Shown: in pieces, positions 3,715 to 9,867 of the stretch
How positions within the stretch are numbered: position 1 is the first letter of the stretch
Layout: each line of letters begins with the position of its first letter
Origin: CAYGZT01 sp964354445
GTDB taxonomy: Bacteria > Patescibacteriota > Minisyncoccia > UBA6257 > JAGOQP01
Reading direction: 5' to 3'
NCBI GenBank assembly: GCA_964354445.1
Contig: CAYGZT010000034.1
Coordinates: forward strand, 1 to 12,334
DNA length: 12,334 bases
Position numbers and translations under genes: made by a program
Notes under the pieces: model-generated
Seen by the model: the letters and a program-made list of their open reading frames with translations, nothing else
What the model was told of the DNA's origin: nothing
Database searches by the model: none

Positions 3715-5727
3715 ATGGCGAGGAAAAAGACCGAAAAAGAAAAGGATCAAAGGAAAAACAACAACGCAACCTACACAGCCAAAGACATCTACGTACTTGA
3801 GGGTCTTGAGCCGGTGCGCAGGCGTCCGGGGATGTACATCGGTTCAACCGGCGTTGACGGATTGCATCATTTGATCTGGGAAGTGGTGGACAACTCCATT
3901 GACGAAGCGATGGCCGGATACGCCAAAAACATACACGTGGAGCTTTTGCCCGACGCGGTGGTTTCGGTCACCGACGACGGCCGCGGCATTCCGGTTGAGA
4001 TTCACGCGCAGACAAAAAAGTCGGCGCTGGAAACCGTAATGACCACCCTGCACGCGGGCGGCAAATTTGGCGGTGAATCGTATAAAGTTGCCGGAGGTCT
4101 GCACGGTGTGGGTGTGTCGGTGGTCAACGCGCTCTCGTCGTGGCTGAAAGTTGAAGTATGGCGTGACGGCGGCGAGTGGGTGCAGGAGTACAAGCGCGGC
4201 AAGCCGTCGTATAAAGTGAAAAAGATCGGCACATCCGACCGCGTAGGAACGCGCGTCACCTTCAAACCGGACGAAGATGTCTTTTCGAAGATTCAGTTTG
4301 ACCGCAAAAAAGTGCTGGACCATCTGCGACAGCAGGCGTTTCTGGTCGGCGGCGTCAAGATCGAAATGGTTGATACGCGAGAGAAAGCTCTCCAGTACCA
4401 CGCATTCTATTTCGAAGGGGGGCTGCTGTCGTTTCTCGAATATCTCAACGAGTTCGGCGATCCGATTCAGAGAGAGCCGTTTTATGTGCACAAAGAATAC
4501 GAGGGAATTGATGTCGAAGCGGCGCTTGTCTACAACGAAGATACCGAAATCAAGGAATTGAGTTTTGCTAACAACATCCACACCCCCGAGGGTGGTATGC
4601 ACCTGACGGGATTTCGTTCCGCTTTGACGCGGGTATTCAACGACTACGGGCGCGAAAACGGCTACATCAAGGAAAAGGAGGAAAACCTTACCGGCGACGA
4701 CGTGCGGGAAGGACTGGTGGCTATCATATCGGTCAAGCTTAAAGAGCCGCAGTTTGAAGGCCAAACCAAGGCGAAATTGGGCAATCCACCTGCGCGGACG
4801 GCGGTGGAAAGCATGGTTTCCGAGGCGCTCAAAGAGTATTTGGCAAAGTATGCAGGCGATGCACGCGCCATTATGGGCAAGTGTCTTTTGGCGGCAAAGG
4901 CCCGGGCTGCAGCGCGCGCGGCGAAGGAAACCGTTTTACGCAAGGGGCCGTTTGAGGGACTCTCGTTGCCCGGAAAGCTTGCCGACTGCACATCGCGGGA
5001 TCCCGCAGATTCGGAATTGTTTATTGTTGAGGGCGACAGTGCCGGCGGCTCGGGAAAACAGGGACGCGACCGGCGGTTTCAGGCAATCCTGCCGCTTCGC
5101 GGAAAAATTCTGAATGTCGAGAAGGCGCGACTTGATAAAATGCTCGCCAACAACGAGATCAGGTCGCTGGTGATCGCGCTGGGCACCGCCATCGGCAGCG
5201 ATTTTGACCCGCTCAAGATCCGCTATCACAAAGTCATCATCATGACCGACGCCGATGTTGACGGCGCCCACATCAGAACACTGCTTCTCACGCTCTTCTA
5301 CCGCTACTTCAGAGAAGTGATTGGGCTGGGATATTTGTACGTCGCGCAGCCTCCGCTGTACCGCATCCAGCGCGGCAAGGAAGCGCACTACGCGTATTCC
5401 GACGAAGAGAAAGAACGCATCGTCGCTCACTTTCAGAAAGAAAAAATTTCCGAAAGAAGCGAGCTGCCTGTCGATGAGAGCGAAGAGGCGCATACAGAAA
5501 CCGTCAGGGGCGTTTCCATCCAGCGATACAAGGGTCTTGGCGAGATGAATCCCCGTCAATTGTGGGAGACCACGATGGACCCGGCGACGCGCACACTCAA
5601 ACAGATGACCATTGAAGACGCGCAGGAAGCGGATCGCCTGTTTGACATTCTCATGGGCTCCAAGGTTGAGCCGCGCAAACACTTCATCCAGAGCAGGGCC
5701 ACGACGGTTGAAAATCTTGACATCTAA
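3715..5727 (+). CDS. gyrB: DNA gyrase subunit B
   Basis: This 670-aa protein is the ATPase subunit of DNA gyrase, which with GyrA introduces negative supercoils. The GHKL ATPase site is intact: EVVDNSIDEA (from about 56), DDGRGIP (about 87-93) and GGLHGVGVSVVNALS (about 128-142). The transducer domain follows. The TOPRIM domain has EGDSAGGS with its catalytic Glu at 439 and DADVD at 512-516. The C-terminal QRYKGLGEMNP segment is diagnostic for type IIA B subunits. At 670 aa it is the short form without the large insertion of the E. coli protein. I chose the start at 3715 (MARKKTEKEK); in-frame ATGs at 3664 and 3697 lie inside leader hairpins. There is no SD. GyrA is not in the window. ParE is the alternative name, but the close match to GyrB sequence favours gyrase. 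Confidence 0.95.
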   Translation: MARKKTEKEKDQRKNNNATYTAKDIYVLEGLEPVRRRPGMYIGSTGVDGLHHLIWEVVDNSIDEAMAGYAKNIHVELLPDAVVSVTDDGRGIPVEIHAQTKKSALETVMTTLHAGGKFGGESYKVAGGLHGVGVSVVNALSSWLKVEVWRDGGEWVQEYKRGKPSYKVKKIGTSDRVGTRVTFKPDEDVFSKIQFDRKKVLDHLRQQAFLVGGVKIEMVDTREKALQYHAFYFEGGLLSFLEYLNEFGDPIQREPFYVHKEYEGIDVEAALVYNEDTEIKELSFANNIHTPEGGMHLTGFRSALTRVFNDYGRENGYIKEKEENLTGDDVREGLVAIISVKLKEPQFEGQTKAKLGNPPARTAVESMVSEALKEYLAKYAGDARAIMGKCLLAAKARAAARAAKETVLRKGPFEGLSLPGKLADCTSRDPADSELFIVEGDSAGGSGKQGRDRRFQAILPLRGKILNVEKARLDKMLANNEIRSLVIALGTAIGSDFDPLKIRYHKVIIMTDADVDGAHIRTLLLTLFYRYFREVIGLGYLYVAQPPLYRIQRGKEAHYAYSDEEKERIVAHFQKEKISERSELPVDESEEAHTETVRGVSIQRYKGLGEMNPRQLWETTMDPATRTLKQMTIEDAQEADRLFDILMGSKVEPRKHFIQSRATTVENLDI

Positions 5728-5745
5728 AGAGGCGCCTGCTACAGT
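5717..5745 (+). promoter_or_regulatory. Promoter of the secE-nusG-rplK operon
   Basis: A perfect -35 TTGACA (5717-5722) lies over the last sense codons of gyrB. After 17 bp comes TACAGT (5740-5745) with a TGC extension. Transcription would start near 5752, directly at the first base of the hairpin at 5753, so the operon mRNA would begin with that hairpin. Confidence 0.7.
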
Positions 5746-5752
5746 GGTCGCG

Positions 5753-5771
5753 AGAGCCCCCGGCTCTTTTT
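5753..5771 (+). terminator. Terminator after gyrB, also the 5' hairpin of the secE mRNA
   Basis: AGAGCC (5753-5758) and GGCTCT (5762-5767) close a CCC loop and run into five T (5767-5771). It can terminate gyrB transcripts. For transcripts starting near 5752 the hairpin sits at the extreme 5' end, too close to the start to act as a normal terminator, and could stabilise the mRNA. Confidence 0.65.
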
Positions 5772-5780
5772 AAATGAGGT

Positions 5781-5966
5781 ATGCTGTCTAAACTGAAGAC
5801 ATATTTTATTGAGTCGTATCTTGAACTCAAAAAAGTCAACTGGCCGACCAGGCAGGAAACAATCCGTTTGACGCTGGTGGTTATCGGTACCTCCCTTGCA
5901 GTCGCGCTGTTTTTGGGCGCGTTGGATATCGCCTTCTCACTCGGTCTGCAGGCGCTCATTTTCTAA
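5781..5966 (+). CDS. secE: Preprotein translocase subunit SecE
   Basis: This 61-aa protein is the small essential clamp subunit of the SecYEG channel in the inner membrane. It shows the short bacterial SecE plan: an amphipathic N-terminal helix, the conserved cytoplasmic segment LKKVNWPTRQET (about 18-29), and one transmembrane helix (about 31-57). The WPTRQE motif and the position directly before nusG identify it confidently. The GAGG just before the ATG is too close to act as a standard SD. It is first in the secE-nusG-rplK operon; secY lies elsewhere. Confidence 0.93.
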   Translation: MLSKLKTYFIESYLELKKVNWPTRQETIRLTLVVIGTSLAVALFLGALDIAFSLGLQALIF

Positions 5967-5970
5967 AACT

Positions 5971-6555
5971 ATGACCAGACCCGTAACAAAATCGCGACGA
6001 GTGTCGCTTGATGCATCCAGAAAAGACCAGCGCCACTGGTTTGCGGTGCACACCTATTCCGGTTATGAAGACGCGGTGGCGCGGTATCTTTCGCAGCGCG
6101 TGGAATCGCTCTCGATGAACGACAAGATTTTCAACATACTGGTTCCCAAGGAAAAGAAGATTAAGATCAAAAACAGCAAACGCCGCATGGTGGAGGAAAA
6201 AATCTATCCCGGGTACGTGCTGGTGGACATGATCCTTTCCGAGGATTCGTGGTACGTGGTGCGCAACACGCCCCGCGTGATGGGTTTTGTCGGCTCCGAC
6301 TCGACCAAACCCACGCCGCTTTCCAAAGACGAGGTGGAATACATTATGTCACGCATGAACCAAGGCAAAGAGACGAAGTTTAAGGTGGAGTACGCGATAG
6401 ACGACCTGGTGAAGATTGTTGACGGTCCTTTTAAGGATTACGAAGGCAAGATTGTTGACGTGGACGACGAACACGGACGCGTGAAGGTAATCACCCCGGT
6501 GTTCGGGCGCGAAACGTCGGTTGAACTCGATTCGGTGCAGATTCAGAAGATCTAG
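5971..6555 (+). CDS. nusG: Transcription antitermination factor NusG
   Basis: This 194-aa protein is the universal elongation factor that binds RNA polymerase beside the clamp and links it to Rho or the ribosome. The NGN domain covers about 20-125 (WFAVHTYSGYE; the core KEKKIKIKNSKRRMVEEKIYP; PGYVLVDM; VVRNTPRVMGFVGS). The C-terminal KOW domain starts around 140 (GDPF-type loop read as VDGPFKDYEGKIVDVD, then VKVITPVFGRETSVELDSVQ). The start at 5971 follows the secE stop by 4 nt. An upstream in-frame ATG at 5896 lies inside secE in another frame and is rejected. The first 18 residues form a basic, Ser/Arg-rich extension. No SD is present, so translation is probably coupled to secE. Confidence 0.95.
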   Translation: MTRPVTKSRRVSLDASRKDQRHWFAVHTYSGYEDAVARYLSQRVESLSMNDKIFNILVPKEKKIKIKNSKRRMVEEKIYPGYVLVDMILSEDSWYVVRNTPRVMGFVGSDSTKPTPLSKDEVEYIMSRMNQGKETKFKVEYAIDDLVKIVDGPFKDYEGKIVDVDDEHGRVKVITPVFGRETSVELDSVQIQKI

Positions 6556-6565
6556 CGTTTTGTTT

Positions 6566-6991
6566 ATGGCAAAACTAATCAAAAGAGTGTTAAAACTGCA
6601 GCTTCCGGGGGGACAGGCAAATCCCGCGCCGCCGGTGGGGACGGCATTGGGGCCGCACGGCATCAATATAGGCCAGTTCTGCCAGCAGTTTAACGAAGCG
6701 ACCAAAGATATGGCTGGAAGCATCGTACCCGCCGAGATTATCATCTATGAAGACCGGACATTTGAGTTTAAGCTCAAAACCCCTCCCGCTTCGGATATGC
6801 TGCGGAAAGCCGCCGGCATCGAAAAAGGGTCAAGCGACGCGCTCAAAAGCAAAGTGGGAACGGTGACTAAAGCGCAGGTGTGCGAGATTGCTCAAAAGAA
6901 GATGCAGGACTTGAACGCCACCGATATTAACGCGGCGATGAAGATTGTGGAAGGAACCGCGCGCTCGATGGGGATAGAGGTGGAGAAGTAA
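6566..6991 (+). CDS. rplK: 50S ribosomal protein uL11 (L11)
   Basis: This 141-aa protein has the standard length of bacterial uL11, which binds the GTPase-associated region of 23S rRNA and contributes to factor binding and stringent-response sensing. The N-terminal domain carries LKLQLPGGQANPAPPVGTAL, then GPHGINIGQFCQQFNEAT. The C-terminal RNA-binding domain has KTPPASDMLRKAAGI and ends with the helix NAAMKIVEGTARSMGIEV. The start at 6566 gives the canonical MAKLIKRVLKL; the in-frame ATG at 6521 is inside nusG. It lies 10 nt after nusG with no SD. In most bacteria rplA (uL1) follows directly; here a hairpin, a repeat and a terminator follow instead. Confidence 0.96.
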   Translation: MAKLIKRVLKLQLPGGQANPAPPVGTALGPHGINIGQFCQQFNEATKDMAGSIVPAEIIIYEDRTFEFKLKTPPASDMLRKAAGIEKGSSDALKSKVGTVTKAQVCEIAQKKMQDLNATDINAAMKIVEGTARSMGIEVEK

Positions 6992-6992
6992 G

Positions 6993-7015
6993 AAATGTCG
7001 CGGTAAGCGACATTT
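6993..7015 (+). terminator. Hairpin directly after rplK
   Basis: A perfect 9-bp inverted repeat, AAATGTCGC (6993-7001) and GCGACATTT (7007-7015), has a GGTAA loop and starts 1 nt after the stop codon. Only a short T run (7013-7015) follows, so it may be a weak terminator or mRNA 3'-end protector; the stronger terminator is at 7067. Confidence 0.5.
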
Positions 7016-7020
7016 CGCAA

Positions 7021-7040
7021 TCCTGAGCGTAGTCGAAGGA
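7021..7040 (+). repeat. Short interspersed imperfect palindrome
   Basis: TCCTGAGCG (7021-7029) and AGTCGAAGGA (7031-7040) make a 20-bp unit with TCCT/AGGA ends. I recognise it, from general familiarity, as a motif found in many copies between genes in CPR and several other bacterial genomes (reverse strand CCTTCGACTACGCTCAGG). Only one copy occurs here. Function unknown. Confidence 0.55.
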
Positions 7041-7066
7041 TAAAAAGTGAAAAGTGAAAACAAGAT

Positions 7067-7088
7067 AGCCCGAAGACGGGCTGTTTTT
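7067..7088 (+). terminator. Intrinsic terminator of the secE-nusG-rplK operon
   Basis: AGCCCG (7067-7072), loop AAGA, CGGGCT (7077-7082), then GTTTTT (7083-7088). This is a GC-rich stem with a U run, 75 bp after rplK and just before the tmk promoter. Confidence 0.8.
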
Positions 7089-7100
7089 GATCGGGGCGGG

Positions 7101-7109
7101 TGATATACT
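7101..7109 (+). promoter_or_regulatory. Extended -10 promoter of tmk-gatB, predicted leaderless
   Basis: TGA-TATACT (7101-7109) is followed by six bases and then the tmk ATG at 7116, the same geometry as at 94-109 and 1210-1225. The -35 position overlaps the terminator hairpin and is not conserved. No SD is present. Confidence 0.6.
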
Positions 7110-7115
7110 GATGCC

Positions 7116-7742
7116 ATGCGCGTCGAAAAAAACTTTGTCGTTTTTGAAGGAATTGACGGATCGGGGAAGGGGGTGCAGGTCGAGCTTCTGAAACAGTATT
7201 TCGAAGAGAAAAAGCGTACCGATGTTGTTTTTACCTTTGAGCATACGCGGCAAGGACCATGGTCCGAGGAGATTGAAAAGATAATGCACGGACAGATGCC
7301 GTCTCCGCCGCACGATAAACTGCAGCTTCTGTACATCCTGGACAGGAAAGATCATCTTGAGAACGTTATCCTTCCCGCGCTCAAGAAGGGGAAAACGGTT
7401 TTTTGCGACCGCTATGCGCTCTCAACACTCGCGTACGGCAGTTATGACGGCAGCGTGCACTGGAAGACGCTGTGGAACAATCACCAGGAAATTTTGGGAG
7501 ACAATTTTATTATGCCGGCTCTGACCGTCTTTTTTGATATTGAACCGGCGCGCGCGTTCAAGCGTCTCAGAAGCACCCGCGGCCGCATAACGTTCTTTGA
7601 AAGTCCCGAGAAACTTGCCAGAATCCGCGATGCGTACCTTTCCATCGGAAAGCATATTGAAGGATTCAAAGTCGTCGACGGCTCCGGAGCGCCCGAGGAG
7701 GTATTTGAACGTACCACGCCTCTCCTTGTACAATACTTGTGA
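7116..7742 (+). CDS. tmk: Thymidylate kinase (dTMP kinase)
   Basis: This 208-aa protein has the length and motif order of dTMP kinase, which phosphorylates dTMP to dTDP for DNA synthesis. The P-loop is FEGIDGSGKGVQ (10-21). The DRY motif sits in FCDRYALSTLAYG. The lid region (RGRITFFESPEKLARIRDAY) has Arg residues for ATP binding, and the C-terminal stretch is the usual VDGSGAPEEV. The P-loop differs from the common GKSTQ: residues after the lysine are G19-V20, so the Ser/Thr that normally follows K18 is missing, as in adenylate-kinase-type GKGTQ loops but without the Thr. The protein reads through intact, so it is probably active, though another nucleoside-monophosphate specificity is possible. 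The ATG is 6 bp after a -10 box, and gatB follows after one base. Confidence 0.87.
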   Translation: MRVEKNFVVFEGIDGSGKGVQVELLKQYFEEKKRTDVVFTFEHTRQGPWSEEIEKIMHGQMPSPPHDKLQLLYILDRKDHLENVILPALKKGKTVFCDRYALSTLAYGSYDGSVHWKTLWNNHQEILGDNFIMPALTVFFDIEPARAFKRLRSTRGRITFFESPEKLARIRDAYLSIGKHIEGFKVVDGSGAPEEVFERTTPLLVQYL

Positions 7743-7743
7743 C

Positions 7744-9189
7744 ATGGCTGCATATAAACCAACGATCGGTCTGGAAGTGCATGCGGGACTGAAGACCCGC
7801 ACGAAGATGTTCTGCGGCTGCGCTAACGACCCGGACCAGCTTTCGCCCAACGTCAATGTATGCCCGGTGTGTTTAGGGCATCCCGGAACGCTTCCCGTCG
7901 CGAATCGGGCAGCGATAGATGCGGCGATAAAGACGGGTCTTGCGCTTAACTCCAGCATCAGCGCGTTCTCGAAATTCGACCGCAAGAACTACTTCTACCC
8001 CGACCTTCCCAAGGGGTATCAGATAAGTCAGTACGACCAGCCGCTCTGCACCGGCGGCCGCGTTACGCTGCCCAAGAGCGGTAAAACCATCCGCATCACG
8101 CGGATTCATCTTGAGGAAGACGCGGCGCGGCTTGCGCACGCAGTCGACGGACAGCATTCGCTGGTGGACTTCAACCGCGCGGGCGTTCCGCTGATGGAGC
8201 TGGTGACCGAGCCGGATTTTTCGAGCGCCGAGGAAGTTGTGGAGTTTGCGGAAGAGTTTCAACTCATCCTTCGTCATCTTGGGGTTTCCGACGCGGATAT
8301 GGAGAAAGGACAGCTGCGGCTTGAGGCGAACATTTCGGTGGCGAAGGGAGGGAGCGAGAAGCTGGGTACCAAAGTGGAGATCAAAAACCTCAACTCGTTT
8401 CGGTCGCTTGAGTGCGCAACCATGTTTGAGATAGACCGCCAGACTGCGGCGCTTGAAAACGGTCAGGCGGTTGTACAGGAGACTCGCGGCTGGGATGAAG
8501 GAAAACAAAAAACGGTGCTACAGCGCTCAAAAGAGAGCGCGCACGACTATCGCTACTTTCCCGAGCCCGACCTGCCGCCGCTTGTGTTTGACGAAGCGTA
8601 CATTGATGAAATCAGGAGCTCGATTGTTGAATTGCCGCAGGACCGCCGCGCGCGGCTTTCAGCCCAATACAATCTCTCAGCGTCGCAGGCGGATATGCTG
8701 GTGCGCGACCTGTATCTGGGTGATTTCTTCGAAGAAGCGGCATCGGAGCTGAAAGAACTGATTCCGGAGAGCGGAAGCGATCTTTTATTCAACTATCTTT
8801 CTTCAGATGTTAAGGGGCTTGAAACGGACAGGGGAATACCGCTGGCACAGTCAAAACTCACGCCCGCACACCTTGCCCAAGCGGTTATGATGGTTGCAGA
8901 GGGGACGGTTTCGAGCCGTGTGGCAAAAGACATGCTCGCACGCAGTTTTGACGAAGGAGTTTCACCGGCCGATGTCGTGCAACAGGAAGGGCTTTCAAAA
9001 ATAAGCGACGAGGCCGTCCTTCTATCCGTTGTGCGGGATGTAATTGACAGCAATAAAGAAGCGTGGTATAATTATAAGGAAGGTAAGGAGAACGCTCTGC
9101 AATTTCTTGTCGGACAAGTAATGGCAAAGACAAAAGGGAAAGCAGATCCGCAAATTGTGCAAAAACTGGTACGCGAGTATCATACATAA
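7744..9189 (+). CDS. gatB: Asp-tRNA(Asn)/Glu-tRNA(Gln) amidotransferase subunit B
   Basis: This 481-aa protein is the tRNA-binding kinase subunit of GatCAB, which amidates mischarged Glu-tRNA(Gln) and/or Asp-tRNA(Asn). It opens with the family signature PTIGLEVHAGLKTRTK and a zinc site C24-x-C26...C40-PV-C43. The cradle-domain hallmark LVDFNRAGVPLMELVTEPDF is at 140-159, with KVEIKNLNSFRSLE and HDYRYFPEPDLPP further on. The C-terminal YqeY-like tail (about 330-481) binds tRNA. Length is standard. The start at 7744 lies one base after the tmk stop; in-frame ATGs upstream overlap tmk and are rejected. gatA and gatC are not in the window, so the complex is encoded at separate loci. A strong promoter for the next gene lies in the last third of this coding region. 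Confidence 0.96.
   Translation: MAAYKPTIGLEVHAGLKTRTKMFCGCANDPDQLSPNVNVCPVCLGHPGTLPVANRAAIDAAIKTGLALNSSISAFSKFDRKNYFYPDLPKGYQISQYDQPLCTGGRVTLPKSGKTIRITRIHLEEDAARLAHAVDGQHSLVDFNRAGVPLMELVTEPDFSSAEEVVEFAEEFQLILRHLGVSDADMEKGQLRLEANISVAKGGSEKLGTKVEIKNLNSFRSLECATMFEIDRQTAALENGQAVVQETRGWDEGKQKTVLQRSKESAHDYRYFPEPDLPPLVFDEAYIDEIRSSIVELPQDRRARLSAQYNLSASQADMLVRDLYLGDFFEEAASELKELIPESGSDLLFNYLSSDVKGLETDRGIPLAQSKLTPAHLAQAVMMVAEGTVSSRVAKDMLARSFDEGVSPADVVQQEGLSKISDEAVLLSVVRDVIDSNKEAWYNYKEGKENALQFLVGQVMAKTKGKADPQIVQKLVREYHT
9044..9072 (+). promoter_or_regulatory. Perfect consensus promoter inside gatB
   Basis: TTGACA (9044-9049), 17 bp, TATAAT (9067-9072), with TGG directly before the -10, is full sigma70-type consensus. 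It lies inside the gatB C-terminal coding region and would start transcription near 9079. The next gene begins at 9209, giving a leader of about 130 nt that overlaps the end of gatB. Confidence 0.7.
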
Positions 9190-9208
9190 AAGGTCAACAA
9201 CATATACC

Positions 9209-9838
9209 ATGACAAACTTTGAATCCATGATACAACATGGAGGTCAGCAATACGGTCATGATGAAAAAAGCGGCGGTGACACAACTCCCCAGAAGCATCT
9301 TGAGGTGGAACGGGAGCCCCATCGTCATACTGGAGGAGAGGAAGACAGCGGCGAGTACGGAGGAGCGGGAATGGTGAGGACCGAAGAAGGGTTTTTTGTG
9401 CCCGTTGGCAGCAAAGAGGAGCAGGAAGCGCTCGAGACAAGAACCGCTGACCTTGCTCAGCGAGTGCGTGAGCAGGAAGAACCCTTGGGCGAGGAACAGG
9501 AGATTAAAATCGCCGATCTTGCGAGTCAGGTTGCCGATTATATAATCGGAAACTATCAAAGTCCGTCGTTTAAATCGTTTTTCGGACAGTTGTATGAACT
9601 GATGGGAGTCGAAGCATCGACAATGCCCCCCTCGGCAGTTGAAAGCGCTGCCGGTCAGCGAGGCGTGAGAAAGTTGCAGAAGGCCATTCGGGTATTCACT
9701 CGCAGCGTTGACGAAACGTTACAAAAGAAAACCGCCGGCAACGAGCAGCAATATCGGGCAGTCGGCGGAGCGCTGCATCAACTTGAGCAGGAAACCGAGG
9801 AATACATACAAGCGCTTGGAGAGAAGCGATTTACCTGA
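9209..9838 (+). CDS. Unrecognised acidic cytosolic protein (209 aa)
   Basis: I do not recognise this protein. Residues 1-50 are polar, Gly/His/Glu-rich and probably disordered. A short MVRTEEGFFVPVGS segment follows at about 55-68. Residues 70-105 are charged and helical. A central helical block (LASQVADYIIGNYQSPSFKS, then FFGQLYELMG) is the best folded-domain candidate. The C-terminal third is helical, with a coiled-coil-like stretch (YRAVGGALHQLEQETEEYIQ). No signal peptide, membrane segment or Cys pair is present. I start it at 9209 rather than an in-frame ATG at 9155 inside gatB; no good SD precedes either. It probably has its own transcript from the promoter in gatB and ends at the hairpins at 9847 and 9876. 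It is likely lineage-specific. Confidence 0.65.
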   Translation: MTNFESMIQHGGQQYGHDEKSGGDTTPQKHLEVEREPHRHTGGEEDSGEYGGAGMVRTEEGFFVPVGSKEEQEALETRTADLAQRVREQEEPLGEEQEIKIADLASQVADYIIGNYQSPSFKSFFGQLYELMGVEASTMPPSAVESAAGQRGVRKLQKAIRVFTRSVDETLQKKTAGNEQQYRAVGGALHQLEQETEEYIQALGEKRFT

Positions 9839-9846
9839 AAATGTTC

Positions 9847-9867
9847 TGCGGGGTGTTTCATCCCGCA
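9847..9867 (+). other. Short hairpin over the miaA stop codon
   Basis: TGCGGG (9847-9852) and CCCGCA (9862-9867) close a 9-nt loop. It lies between two convergent genes, overlaps the miaA stop codon (9858-9860), and has no T run on either strand. It may add to the 3'-end structure of either mRNA. Confidence 0.4.

Noticed and set aside
3844..4764. 306-codon minus-strand frame in gyrB
   Set aside because: Antisense shadow of a clearly identified GyrB coding region; no recognisable domain.
4936..5682. 248-codon minus-strand frame in gyrB
   Set aside because: Same reason: antisense to the TOPRIM region of GyrB.
7021..7088. CRISPR-like or tandem repeat from AAAGTGA copies and the palindrome
   Set aside because: Only two heptamer copies and one palindrome; no repeat-spacer pattern.
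7740..7742. Alternative genetic code with UGA read as Gly (Gracilibacteria or SR1)
   Set aside because: TGA ends tmk, miaA and several small genes exactly where the families end or the next gene begins, so it is a stop here.
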